DNA from: Spirosoma oryzae
Lineage (GTDB): Bacteria; Bacteroidota; Bacteroidia; Cytophagales; Spirosomataceae
DNA: 64,000 bases
Direction of reading: 5' to 3'
Assembly: GCF_003002825.1 (NCBI RefSeq)
Contig: NZ_PVTE01000008.1
Coordinates: 186,001 to 250,000 of the forward strand
Positions 39,685 through 50,400 of the stretch are shown here, piece by piece (position 1 is the first letter of the stretch; each line of letters opens with the position of its first letter). Both the position numbers and the translations under genes were made by a program. The notes beneath the pieces are model-generated. The model was not told the origin of the DNA. It was given only the letters and a program-made list of their open reading frames with translations, and searched no databases.

Positions 39685-41712
39685 ATGTCGCTATTCAACC
39701 GGCAGTTCGATGCTATGCGACTGCTAACCGGTCTTTTTTGCCTGTTCTGCTCCGTGAGTCTGGCGCAACTCAATCCCGACAGCGATGGCGGACAGTACTG
39801 CCGGGACGGAAAAATTCACGCGCTGATGCGTCAGGCTGCTGCCCCCAAAGCCAGGGTGGCTTATCCCGGCGACGATAATATCGACGTTAATTATTACGGT
39901 CTCGACCTTAACATAACCTACAGTCCCCGGTACCTGCGTGGTGCGGTGACGGTCAAGCTCAAATGTACAGCCGCCCGACTATCCTCTTTTTTTCTGGACC
40001 TTACCTCGGCAACCACGACTACCGGGCAGGGGCTCCGGGTCGATTCGGTAAAAGCCGGGGGGCAGAAACTAGCCTACCAGTTTACGCAAAACCGGCTGAC
40101 GATTACACCAGCGCAGCCCCTAACCAATAGTCAGTTGTATGCCGTGACAGTGTACTATCAAGGCATACCGAATGGGCAGACACAAGGTAGTTTTGTATTC
40201 GGCACCCACGAACGCACTAACGATCCGGTGATCTGGAGTCTGAGCGAGCCTTATGGCACGCCCGACTGGTTTCCCTGCAAAGACACACCCGCCGACAAAG
40301 CCGATTCGTCTGACGTGCGCATAACAGCCCCGTCCGTATTCGTGTCGGTGTCCAACGGCACGCTGGCCAGCACGACGGTCAACAACAACGGCACCACCAC
40401 CTACTACTGGCGCAGCCGGCACCCCATCGCGCACTACCTGATTTCGATCGCCATGTCGAACTACACGCGCTACGATACACCATTCACGTCAAATGGGCAG
40501 ACGATGCCCGTTACGCATTATATATACCCCGAGATTCTATCGTCGGTAAAAGCCAACCTCGATCTGACGCCCAGGATGCTGCAACTCTTCAGTAGCCAGT
40601 TTGGCCCCTACCCTTTTTCACAGGAGAAGTACGGCCACGCGCAGTTTGGCCGGGGCAACGGCGGGATGGAGCACCAGACGATCAGTTCCATGGAAGCCGG
40701 TGCCTTTACCCCCGCCGTCATCGCCCATGAGCTGGCCCATCAGTGGTTTGGCGACAAGATTACCTGCCGCAACTGGCAGAATATCTGGCTCAACGAAGGC
40801 TTTGCCTCCTACGCCGAGGCACTTTATGCCGAATCGGTTGGGGGGCGTTCGAGCTATGCGACGACGATGAGTAGTTTCCTGACGAGCGCCCGCACGGCGC
40901 GGGGCAGCATTTACGTGCAGGACATCAGCAATTTCGCCAACATCTTCGATGGTGCCCGCAGCTACGCCAAAGGAGCCACGGTACTGCACATGCTTCGAGG
41001 TATCGTCGGCGACGACACCTTCTTTCGGATTCTGCGCACCTATACCAACACGCTGTCACTGGCTTACCAGACTGCCGTCACCGAAGATTTTCAGGCGATT
41101 GCCGAACAGGTATCGGGTCAGAAGCTGGATTACTTTTTCAAGCAGTGGATTTACGGCGAAGGCTATCCGACGTACCGCTACCTGATTACCGGTACACCCA
41201 CGGCGAAAACCGTAACGGTACAATTGACGCAGCGTAACGCCGTCGCCAGCAATCCGAGTTCGTTCACCATGCCGATACAGCTTAAAGTACAATCGTCGGC
41301 GGGCGACACAACGGTAACGGTTACCAACAATGCCTTCAGCCAGACATTCACATTACCCGCCAAAGGAACGGTTACGGGTATTGTCATTGATCCGAACAAC
41401 TGGATTTTGAAAGCGACCGAAGCGGGTAATGTCGTGACGGCAGTAGCAGAACCCGCTGCCGGCTCCCTGACCGTTTTTCCCAACCCGGCATCTGACCAGG
41501 TATCGTTCCGCTTTTCGACGACAATGCCGGGCACTTTGTCGGTTAGCCTCACCAGTCTGACGGGACAGGTCAGCGCCCATCTGACGGAGCCGATACTCCC
41601 CCCCGGTGATCATACCCGACAGCTTTCGCTGAAAGGACTAGCCGCCGGTTCGTACATACTAACCGTCGCCACGGCATCCGGCCAGGAACGTCAGGTAGTT
41701 TTGGTGCATTGA
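39685..41712 (+). CDS. M1-family metallopeptidase with T9SS sorting domain
   Basis: 675 residues; translation may start at the Met at 39715, which gives a cleaner signal peptide (LLTGLFCLFCSVSLAQ). The aminopeptidase-N fold follows, with GGMEHQTISSME (G-x-MEN-like), zinc motif HELAHQWFGD (H348, H352) and E371 in WLNEGFASYAE. The last ~80 residues are a type A C-terminal sorting domain (LTVFPNPASDQVSFRF, LKGLAAGSYILTVATASGQ), so it is exported by the type IX system and attached outside. Pathway: extracellular peptide use. Confidence 0.94.
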   Translation: MSLFNRQFDAMRLLTGLFCLFCSVSLAQLNPDSDGGQYCRDGKIHALMRQAAAPKARVAYPGDDNIDVNYYGLDLNITYSPRYLRGAVTVKLKCTAARLSSFFLDLTSATTTTGQGLRVDSVKAGGQKLAYQFTQNRLTITPAQPLTNSQLYAVTVYYQGIPNGQTQGSFVFGTHERTNDPVIWSLSEPYGTPDWFPCKDTPADKADSSDVRITAPSVFVSVSNGTLASTTVNNNGTTTYYWRSRHPIAHYLISIAMSNYTRYDTPFTSNGQTMPVTHYIYPEILSSVKANLDLTPRMLQLFSSQFGPYPFSQEKYGHAQFGRGNGGMEHQTISSMEAGAFTPAVIAHELAHQWFGDKITCRNWQNIWLNEGFASYAEALYAESVGGRSSYATTMSSFLTSARTARGSIYVQDISNFANIFDGARSYAKGATVLHMLRGIVGDDTFFRILRTYTNTLSLAYQTAVTEDFQAIAEQVSGQKLDYFFKQWIYGEGYPTYRYLITGTPTAKTVTVQLTQRNAVASNPSSFTMPIQLKVQSSAGDTTVTVTNNAFSQTFTLPAKGTVTGIVIDPNNWILKATEAGNVVTAVAEPAAGSLTVFPNPASDQVSFRFSTTMPGTLSVSLTSLTGQVSAHLTEPILPPGDHTRQLSLKGLAAGSYILTVATASGQERQVVLVH

Positions 41713-41726
41713 CCGCTTTCGCCTGT

Positions 41727-42173
41727 ATGAACCGTCTTCTCTACGCGCTGCTTTTACTGCCAACGCTGGTACTGGGTCAGGACAATCTGGGCATTGTCCG
41801 GCATAATCATCTCGGTATTCACGTCAAAGATATTCCAACGAGCGCGGCTTTTTACCGGGACGTGATGGGGCTCAAGCCGGCACCCGTCCCCGACAATCTG
41901 AAAGCCACCCGCGCCTGGTTCGACCTGGGTAACGGCCAAATGATTCACCTGCTCAATGGCCGTTCCGAACAGGTAAACCATGATCGGAACGGTAGTCATT
42001 ATGCCTTGTACGTGGCCGATATTGCAAAATCGGAAGCGTATCTGAAGGCCAAGCAGTTGCCCTATCACCGGCAGGTCCGCTTCGACGGTGTCGTTCAGCT
42101 TTACTTTTCCGATCCCGATGGCTATTTATTTGAACTGAATCAGGTACCGGCAACAGACGGCAAATCGCAGTAA
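41727..42173 (+). CDS. Secreted VOC-family (glyoxalase/dioxygenase-fold) protein
   Basis: 148 residues from the ATG at 41727, which gives the signal peptide LLYALLLLPTLVLGQ; the open frame begins at 41709, overlapping the M1 stop. The VOC domain has HNHLGIHVKDIPTSAAFYRD, GNGQMIHLLNG, HYALYVADIAKSEAYLKAKQ and FSDPDGYLFELNQV, with the metal-binding His/Glu in place. Substrate unknown. A periplasmic VOC protein is uncommon. Confidence 0.87.
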   Translation: MNRLLYALLLLPTLVLGQDNLGIVRHNHLGIHVKDIPTSAAFYRDVMGLKPAPVPDNLKATRAWFDLGNGQMIHLLNGRSEQVNHDRNGSHYALYVADIAKSEAYLKAKQLPYHRQVRFDGVVQLYFSDPDGYLFELNQVPATDGKSQ

Positions 42174-42318
42174 ACAAAGCCGTTACAGCCAGTCAATACC
42201 GTACACTAACTCAATTGACCGTTCACCCCGTTTTTCAGTTGCTGAATCGTTTTTAATCGAAACTTGCCGTTGCGCGTTATATACAATCGTATCATCTGAC
42301 GGGCCAACAGCGTTTTGT

Positions 42319-43920
42319 ATGTCTCCCTTTATTCCAACTGAAATAACCCCGCCTGAAGCACTGTCGAACGTACCTCTTCCCGAAGTATTCAATCCGCTTT
42401 GGCACTCGCTTCTCAGTCATAGCACAGGCGGTATCGTCGGTCTGGTAGCCGTACGGGACACGGAACAGGCAGACAAACCCATTGTCGATTTTCGGTACCA
42501 GTTCCTGAACGAAGTAGCCCGGCGGGATACCCGAAATCAACAGCCGGATTCGACAGCGTCAATCATCGGTGCGTTGTTGAGCGATTTTTTTCCGTCGATC
42601 CGGCAGACAACGCTCTGGACGACGTATCTGGATGTAATCAGTACTGGTCAGCCGCGCCGGGTGGAACAACGTTACCAGATCGGCAAGCGGGATATTCAGG
42701 TTGTGCAGTCCGTTGCGCCCACCGGAACCGACGGTCTGTTGCTTACCTACGCCGATTCCAGCGACCTGCAACTACTTACCCGCCGACTGGCGCATCAAAC
42801 CATTCTTCTCAACGGCGTACTCAATTCGTCGCCCAATGCGATTCTGGTTTTCGATGCCCAGCGGGATGTTCAGCAGGAAATCATCGACTTTCAGCTGACG
42901 CTGACCAATCGGCAGGGCCTGCAATTGACAGGCTTATCCGATGCGCAGCTGTTAGGTTACCCACTGTCGCTGCTTTATCCCCTTACCTCCGACCAGTTCG
43001 ACCGCCTACGGCAGCTTGTTAAAACGGGGGGTAGCCTGGTCGTCGAAAAGTACGTTCCCCGCTGCACATGCTGGCTGTCCATTTCGATCACTACGTTGAA
43101 CGACGGTTTTGTGGCCACCGTGCAGGACGTGAGCGCCGATCGGCAGATGCGTAGGCAGTTGGAGCAAACGGTACAGGAACTTCATCAGTCGAACCAAAGC
43201 CTGGAACAGTTCGCGTATATCGCCAGCCATGACCTCCAGGAACCGCTGCGTAAAATCGTGTCGTTCAGTGACGTTCTGAGAACGCAATTTGCGGGCGACA
43301 TCAGCGAAGCCGCTTCTGATATCGTCCAGCGGATGCAGCAGTCAGCCAGTCGGATGCGTGATCTGGTCAGTGATCTGCTCAACTACGCCCGCCTGTCGGG
43401 AACACGTATGGCCTTCCAGCCAGTCGATCTCAACCAGTTGCTGGAGCATGTGGTGGATGATCTGGAATTTATGATTCACGACCAGCAGGCGAAGGTTGTC
43501 GTTGGCGAGCTGCCCACTGTCCAGGGCGACGCCGTTCTCCTCCACCAGCTGTTTCAAAATCTGGTTACCAACGCGCTGAAATTTCATTCCGGGATGCCCG
43601 GTACCCCCACGCCGGTCATACAGATAAACGGTAGTCTGCCCGATTCAACGTCACTCCCCCAACCGATACAGAAGTCGGAAAACCCGCCCCAGTCCTACGC
43701 GCTGCTGACGGTTGCCGACAATGGGATCGGTTTCGATGAAAAGTATACGGATCAAATTTTCACCATCTTTCAGCGGCTGCACGGGCGGTCGCAATACACC
43801 GGTACCGGTATGGGGCTGGCCATTTGCAAGAAGGTAGTCGACATTCACGGTGGCTACATCACGGCGACCAGCCAGGAAGGAAACGGTGCGACGTTTCACA
43901 TCTATCTGCCGGTTACCTGA
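42319..43920 (+). CDS. PAS-domain sensor histidine kinase
   Basis: 533 residues, no membrane helix seen. Two PAS-like regions (about 30-150 and 165-280), a dimerisation helix with H304 in FAYIASHDLQEPLRKIVSFS, and an HATPase with FQNLVTNALKFHS (N-box), VADNGIGFDEKYTDQIFTIF and GTGMGLAICKKVVDIHGGYI. Phytochrome/FixL-like soluble kinase form. No response regulator is adjacent, so its partner is unknown. Confidence 0.92.
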   Translation: MSPFIPTEITPPEALSNVPLPEVFNPLWHSLLSHSTGGIVGLVAVRDTEQADKPIVDFRYQFLNEVARRDTRNQQPDSTASIIGALLSDFFPSIRQTTLWTTYLDVISTGQPRRVEQRYQIGKRDIQVVQSVAPTGTDGLLLTYADSSDLQLLTRRLAHQTILLNGVLNSSPNAILVFDAQRDVQQEIIDFQLTLTNRQGLQLTGLSDAQLLGYPLSLLYPLTSDQFDRLRQLVKTGGSLVVEKYVPRCTCWLSISITTLNDGFVATVQDVSADRQMRRQLEQTVQELHQSNQSLEQFAYIASHDLQEPLRKIVSFSDVLRTQFAGDISEAASDIVQRMQQSASRMRDLVSDLLNYARLSGTRMAFQPVDLNQLLEHVVDDLEFMIHDQQAKVVVGELPTVQGDAVLLHQLFQNLVTNALKFHSGMPGTPTPVIQINGSLPDSTSLPQPIQKSENPPQSYALLTVADNGIGFDEKYTDQIFTIFQRLHGRSQYTGTGMGLAICKKVVDIHGGYITATSQEGNGATFHIYLPVT

Positions 43921-44074
43921 CCATTACATCACATATCTGGCTGCGCAGACAGATAAAAACTGGAAATCTCAACTTTTTGTCGTTACATGCGGTTTGTTAA
44001 GTCAGGCACGCAGTCGATTGTTACTGTATACTATTGATTAGCCGGCCGGGCGTCTCTTTCTCTACCTGTACCGC

Positions 44075-45268
44075 ATGAACACAACTGACTCAACGTCTCC
44101 TTCTGTTGAGGGAAAATCCAGTGCCCATTCGCCGGCAAAATCCGGTTCGTCCACGATCAATACGATAACTGATCTGCTTTGCTTCTCTCACCTGCGCTGG
44201 AACTTCGTTTATCAGCGTCCCCAGCACTTACTGAGCCGGGCAGCCGCCGGATACCGGGTTTGGTTCCTGGAAGAACCTGTCCGGTCGAATGAGACCAAGA
44301 TGGGCAGCTACCAGCCGCTTGAGGGCGTTACCGTACTGACCCCACATATTCCGCATCATACACCCGCCGACGAAGCTGTACGGCTTCAGCGCCAGCTGCT
44401 TGATGCATTTTTGCAACAACAACAGCTGACCAACTTCATCGCATGGTACTACACGCCAATGGCGTTGTTGTTCAGTGATCACCTGAAGCCCCGGCTGACG
44501 GTGTATGACTGCATGGATGAGTTGTCGGCATTCTGGGGTGCGCCCCCGCAATTGCTGCAACAGGAGCAGCGCTTACTCGACCGGTCGGCCATTGTCTTTA
44601 CCGGCGGTATCAGCCTGTTTGAAGCCAAACAAAACCGGCATCCGCAGGTGATGGCTTTCCCGAGCAGCATCGATTTTACTCATTTTTCGCAGGCCCGTCA
44701 GTCCTTGCCTGACCCAGCCGATCAGGCAGCTATTGCTAAACCGCGCATCGGGTTCAGTGGTGTGATCGACGAGCGGTTCGACTATGAACTGGTTGGCAAA
44801 CTGGCCGAACAGCACCCCGACTGGCAGTTCGTCCTGATCGGACCAATTGTTAAGATCGATCGGAAACTGCTGCCGAAAGCGGCTAACGTGCACTACCCAG
44901 GCATGAAGGATTATAAAGAGCTGCCAGCTTACTTCAGCAACTGGGACGTCGCTATCCTGCCGTTCGCCCTCAACGAATCGACCCGGTTCATCAGCCCGAC
45001 CAAGACGCCGGAATACCTGGCAGCCGGCTTGCCAGTCGTGTCTACGCCGATACGCGATGTCGTCAGGACGTACGGAAACGAAGATTTTGTGCAGATCGCC
45101 GACACAGCCGACGAATTTGGTAAAGCTATTGAGCGGGCGCTAGCAGGTCGTCACCCCGAAAACTGGGAACAGATTGACCGCTTCCTCACCGAGAATTCAT
45201 GGGACCATACCTGGCAGGAGATGAACCGACTGATTCTGGCCAACGCTAAACTGGCTGTCGAGCAGTAG
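44075..45268 (+). CDS. Glycosyltransferase (GT4-like, TuaH type)
   Basis: 397 residues. After a Ser/Thr-rich start, LLCFSHLRWNFVYQRPQHLL is the hallmark of a group of GT-B enzymes acting on surface sugars. The C-terminal nucleotide-sugar half has PRIGFSGVIDERFDYELVGK, WQFVLIGPIVKID, VAILPFALNESTRFISPTKT and PEYLAAGLPVVSTPIRDVV with the donor-binding Glu. Acceptor unknown. Monocistronic, ended by a good terminator. Confidence 0.9.
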   Translation: MNTTDSTSPSVEGKSSAHSPAKSGSSTINTITDLLCFSHLRWNFVYQRPQHLLSRAAAGYRVWFLEEPVRSNETKMGSYQPLEGVTVLTPHIPHHTPADEAVRLQRQLLDAFLQQQQLTNFIAWYYTPMALLFSDHLKPRLTVYDCMDELSAFWGAPPQLLQQEQRLLDRSAIVFTGGISLFEAKQNRHPQVMAFPSSIDFTHFSQARQSLPDPADQAAIAKPRIGFSGVIDERFDYELVGKLAEQHPDWQFVLIGPIVKIDRKLLPKAANVHYPGMKDYKELPAYFSNWDVAILPFALNESTRFISPTKTPEYLAAGLPVVSTPIRDVVRTYGNEDFVQIADTADEFGKAIERALAGRHPENWEQIDRFLTENSWDHTWQEMNRLILANAKLAVEQ

Positions 45269-45286
45269 CCTGAGCTACGATATAGA

Positions 45287-45330
45287 AAAAGGGTTGCCTG
45301 TCAGCACGGTGCTGAACAGGCAACCCTTTT
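45287..45330. terminator. Bidirectional terminator
   Basis: AAAAGGGTTGCCTGT and CAGCAC pair with GCTG and ACAGGCAACCCTTTT (45287-45330), with a T-run at the right and an A-run at the left. It serves both the glycosyltransferase gene and the convergent NFACT gene. Confidence 0.88.
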
Positions 45331-46974
45331 TTATTCTCCTTTGGGCACGACCATTACCACGCTTTCTTTCTCGATCAGCACTTGCCCCTCGGCTAATCCT
45401 TTGGGTTTACGCACGTACTTTCGGGGCGTTACCGTAACGGGGCAAAGACTGTCTGTACGCCGTTTCGAGTACCAGGCGGCCAATTCAGCCGCCCGCTCGA
45501 TCACGTTGCGGGGAAACGGCCTACCGGCCCGGTACTTGATCAGTACGTGCGAGCCAGTTACGTCGCGGGCGTGTAACCACAGATCTTCCTTGTAGGCAAA
45601 TCGTTGCGTAAGTAAGTCGTTGTTGCGCGCGTTGCGTCCGATTAGAATCCGGAAGCCATCGACGTCGACCTCCTTGAAAAGTTGATCGGCGGTGAGCGGA
45701 CCTGCTGTCTGCTCGTTGGTCAGTCCCTGCTGTTTTACGTACCGACGCAGCTCTTTCAGATTTGTCAGTTCCGCTAAAGCCTGGCGCTGTTCGTCAATTT
45801 TCACGAGTTCGGCTTCCTGCGCCGTTACTTGTGCCGTCAGATGCTCCTCCTCAATTTTTTCGTTTTTTGCTTTCCGATAAAAGTTCTCCGCGTTTCGTTG
45901 CGGGCTCAAATCGGGCTTGAGTTTCAGCGTTGTCGGTTGTTCGTGGTACAAATCGTATACAGTCAACCGTTCCGGCGATTTCATACCCGGTGGCACATCG
46001 ATGGCGTGCAGATTCGCCAGCAGTAGATGCCCCATCTGCTCATGACTCAGCCCTTCGTCGCGGCTCATCAGCCGTTCCATAGCGGCATCGATCAACGCAC
46101 CGGCCCGCTTCTTCCGTTTGTCGAGCAACCGTAACCAGCTTCCTCGCTCGCGTTCGAACGTATTCTGACCGTTGAAACTGACAAAAAACCGATTGGCTGC
46201 TTCGATAGGGTTGTCCGTTTCCCACTGAACCTCCCCGATCGGCAGCAGGCTCAGCGTAGGTTGGTGGTGCCAAAGGGTCAGATAGAATCGGGACGCATTC
46301 AGCAGCGCCAGCGTATCCTGAATTAATAGCCATTGATCGACGCCAGCTAACTGACCGTTACTTTTCTCGGTCAGCCATTCGTTTACTTCTTTCCCAAACG
46401 TTGGAAACAGTGCCCGGTGGTTGTAGCCTGACGCCACGTATGCTTCGTAGGATTGGTCGAGTGGTCGATCAAGCTGATTCAGTTGCAAGTCGTTATCACT
46501 GGTCAGGCGGTGGTTAAACAAGTCAACGACGGTGTCGTGATCGAAGGCAATCAGGTTGGGGCGATTACCGAAAAACTTGAAAACCAGTGTGTAGCCGTCC
46601 GTCAATTCAATACCCAGGCACCGCTCGTTCAGAAACGAGCGAACACCCGTGACCAACCGCCCCGGACGGTTAGCCGGCGTTGAATCGTTTCCTGCCGATC
46701 CCGTGGTATCGACCTCAATCAATTTAGTAAACAGGTCGACACTGTTCGTACGCGCCCGACGTACGGTCTCGGCAAAAAATAGCCCGGAGAAGTCGGGACG
46801 TAGCGTTGCCTTAATGAAAAACGGCCGGTAATAGCTCAGCGGGCCCTTGGCTTCTGCAAACACCAGTACAATCTCATCCCGATCCTGACTGAAGCATTCC
46901 ATCAGCCGAAGCCCGACCAATTGCGTGGCCAGAGCAGGTCCCAGCTGACGCAGGAAATAATAGTTGGTATGCAT
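45331..46974 (-). CDS. NFACT-family protein (RqcH-like)
   Basis: 547 residues from the ATG at 46974 (MHTNYYFLRQLGPALATQLV); the open frame extends upstream to 47052 without protein-like sequence. NFACT-N domain, a coiled-coil middle (about 370-430) and an NFACT-R domain: FRILIGRNARNNDLLTQRFA, KEDLWLHARDVTGSHVLIKY. In Bacillus, RqcH binds stalled 50S subunits and adds Ala tails. The Bacteroidota form probably has the same ribosome quality-control role; this is transferred from the family. Confidence 0.85.
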   Translation of the reverse strand: MHTNYYFLRQLGPALATQLVGLRLMECFSQDRDEIVLVFAEAKGPLSYYRPFFIKATLRPDFSGLFFAETVRRARTNSVDLFTKLIEVDTTGSAGNDSTPANRPGRLVTGVRSFLNERCLGIELTDGYTLVFKFFGNRPNLIAFDHDTVVDLFNHRLTSDNDLQLNQLDRPLDQSYEAYVASGYNHRALFPTFGKEVNEWLTEKSNGQLAGVDQWLLIQDTLALLNASRFYLTLWHHQPTLSLLPIGEVQWETDNPIEAANRFFVSFNGQNTFERERGSWLRLLDKRKKRAGALIDAAMERLMSRDEGLSHEQMGHLLLANLHAIDVPPGMKSPERLTVYDLYHEQPTTLKLKPDLSPQRNAENFYRKAKNEKIEEEHLTAQVTAQEAELVKIDEQRQALAELTNLKELRRYVKQQGLTNEQTAGPLTADQLFKEVDVDGFRILIGRNARNNDLLTQRFAYKEDLWLHARDVTGSHVLIKYRAGRPFPRNVIERAAELAAWYSKRRTDSLCPVTVTPRKYVRKPKGLAEGQVLIEKESVVMVVPKGE

Positions 46975-47468
46975 ACAAGGGCAAAGGTAGCGTAGTTGGC
47001 TATCTGATCCATTTACCTGGTTTCGTTCCAGTCGGTGCCACTCATCAGGCATAGCGAGCCCAGCCCGGACAGTACCGTATTATTTCCCCGTATAAATACC
47101 AATTATCGAATGTGTCGGCTTGACAGTATGGACTGGTTAAGCGGATTCTGATTAACCAGTGTTCGACAAAAACAGAGAACATACTGCTTACTTCGATGTA
47201 TCCGATTTATGCAATCTTCCAAAATAGACAAAGTATAGATTAAATATAAATTAACAGAACAGCCGTCTACTTACAGCATAAAGTGCTTTTAATCAGTAGC
47301 ATAGCATGGTGCAAACAAGGCTCCAAATACCATTTTATAACATTATGACTAGATACTTAAATATTAATAAGATAGTCATCTTGTAAAATGCACAGATAGC
47401 TATAATATTTGTACAAATAATGCCTTTGGTTTTTCACTAACTATTTCCAAATCTTTACTACAACCTTT
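46975..47468. other. AT-rich region upstream of susC
   Basis: Nearly 500 bases without a credible gene, AT-rich after 47150. TATAATATTTGTAC at about 47401 is close to a -7 box (TA-n-TTTG), giving a leader of roughly 60 bases before the susC ATG. No clear hairpin or operator was seen. Confidence 0.5.
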
Positions 47469-50400
47469 ATGAGAACATCGTTCTACAGGGTGCTGCAGAC
47501 CACACTCGTGGCTGCGGTTATGCTGTTGTGGAGTCTTCATGTCTCTGCGCAGGACCGTCGTCTGACGGGTAAAATTACGGGCCCGGATGGCCCTTTACCC
47601 GGCGCTAACGTCGTACTGAAAGGTACCCAAACAGGTACATCGACTGACGCTGAAGGGAATTACTCATTACCGATACGAGGGGCTAACCCGATCATTGTTA
47701 TTTCGGCAATCGGTTACAAGACGAAAGAAGTAGAGATTGGCAATCGTTCGACGGCCGACGTTCAGGTCGACGAGGATGCAACGGCCCTGAGCGAAGTAGT
47801 CGTAACGGGGTACACCACGGAAAACCGCCGGGATGTAACGGGTGCCGTATCGACGGTGCAGCCGGCTCAACTGCGGGTTGTTCCATCAACCAACGTCGAG
47901 CAACAGTTGCAGGGCCGCGTCGCCGGGGTTACCGTTATTACTAACGGTCAGCCAGGTACGAGCAGTCAGGTACGTGTACGGGGATTTGGCTCATTTGGTG
48001 GTAACCAACCGCTGTATGTTGTCGATGGTGTGCCAACACAAAACATCAGCTTTATTCCCCCGGACGATATTGAAAGTACGACGGTACTGAAAGACGCGGC
48101 TTCTGCTTCGATTTATGGAGCGCGGGCTGCTTCGGGCGTAATCGTAATCACCACAAAACGTGGTCAGCGCCGGGCTCAGAAACTGAGTGTTAGCTACGAC
48201 GGTCTGTATGGCGTGACCGATCCTGGCCATGGCCCTAAACTCCTGAATCCACAGCAGCAGGCGGACTGGACGTGGCAAGCTCGTAAGAACGATATTTACC
48301 AAGCTGGTGGCACCGTTGGTCCAGACAGTTTTACAGGTCTGGCAGGTGGCCAGTATGGAACAGGGCCAACGCCAGTTCTGCCTGATTATCTGCTGGTAGG
48401 TAATCGTTCGGGCTTGTCAGCTTCGCAGGTCGATCTATCGTCAGAAGCATCAAAGTACAATGTCAATTCGACAAACGGTGCTATCTATAACGTTATTCCG
48501 GCTAATAAAGAAGGTACCGATTGGTATAAGGCCATTACACGGGTAGCGCCATTAACCCGTCATACACTGGGCTTTTCAGGTGGTACGGAGTATAGCCGCT
48601 TCTACGTCAGTTTAGGCATGCAAAACCAGCAAGGTATTGTACTGAATAACAACTATTCTCGCTACACCCTGCGGGCCAATACAGAGTTCGATTTAAGCAA
48701 AAAGCTCCGAATTGGTGAAAACTTCCAGGTTGCGTACATCCGTAACGTTGGTGTTCTAGGTGGCGTAGGTAGTCAATTGGGTAATGGTACAAACAATAAC
48801 TCCAGTGTATCGAATGACGAGAACGACGTGTTGACAGCCTTCCGCATTGCTCCAATCATTCCGATCTATAACTCGTTTGGTGGCTACGCTGGCACGTCTG
48901 CTCCGGGTTTTAACAACCCAAACAACCCGGTAGCCAACCGGCAGGCGCAGGCGAACAATGGCAATTTCAACATCTACGGCTTTGGTAACGCGTATGTAGA
49001 ATATGATGTCATCCCCGACCTGACGCTACGGAGCAGCATTGGTGGCACGTACTACTCGAACTACTTTAATAACTATGGACGGGTACAGTACGAGAACTCT
49101 GAAAACAACACTACGTATACGTACAGCGAAGGGTCGAGCTACGGCCTGTCTTGGACATTTACCAACACGGCCAACTACAAGCATACGTTCGGCAGAAGCG
49201 ATGTCTCTGTACTGGCCGGTATTGAGTCGCTCAACACGGGTTTGGGACGGGGTGTAAATGGATCGGGTATCAATCCGTTTACGACTGATCCAAACTACGT
49301 AACGATCTCAACAACGACGCCGGGCGCGACGCGACAGGTAGGCAGTTTTTACGGTCCGGGCAACAAATTTTTCTCGGTATTCGGACAGGCTCGCTACATC
49401 TACAATCAGAAGTATATCTTGACGGGTGTGATTCGTCGCGATGGTTCATCGCAGTTTGCCCCTAGTAACCGATACGGGGTGTTCCCAGCTGTATCGGCCG
49501 CGTGGCGTATCTCTTCGGAAGAATTCATGAAGAATCTTCCTTGGATTACCGATCTGAAAATTCGCGGAGGATACGGTATTATGGGTAACTCCAACTACCT
49601 AAGTTCTACAAACCAGTACAACCTCTTTGCATCTAATGCCGGTAATGGCTACGATATAAGCGGTACTAACAATGCCGTAGCGGCAGGTTTCTATCGCAGT
49701 CAAATCGGCAATGCTGATGCAAAATGGGAAAGTAGTATTACATCGAACATTGGTTTTGACGGGTCGTTCTTTAATAATAAACTAGAAGTAGTACTCGACT
49801 TCTGGCGTAAAGACACCCGTGATCTATTGTTTCAGCTGAGCCTACCAGGCGTTGTTGGCGTACGAGCATCAGCTCCGTATTCAAATATCGCTAGCATGCG
49901 CAACCAAGGTATTGACTTGTTAGTAACCAATCGAGGCAATATAACACGCGACTTGGGTTATGAAGTAACGCTGATTGGGGGCTTGCTGCAAAACAAAATT
50001 ACCTCCCTAGCCCCGGGCGTACCTTATTTTACTGTGCCCAACGTCACGCAACGGTTAAGCACTCCAGTAGTTCGTAACGAACCCGGACAAGCACTGTCGT
50101 CATTCTACGGCTACAAAGTAGTTGGTCTGTTCAATTCGAAGGAGGAAGTAGCTGGCGCGCCACCGCAGGATGGTGCTGCACCAGGTCGTTTCCGGTATGC
50201 TGACACAAATGGCGATGGCAAAATCAGCGACGATGACCGGCAGTATCTGGGTAGCCCGATTCCGAAATTTACGGGTAGTATCACGCTAGGGTTAAAATAC
50301 AAAGGCTTTGACCTTAACACCAACCTGTATACATCGCTAGGCGGGCAGATCTTTAATTATTCTAAGTGGTACACCGACTTTTATCCGTCGTTCACAGGGG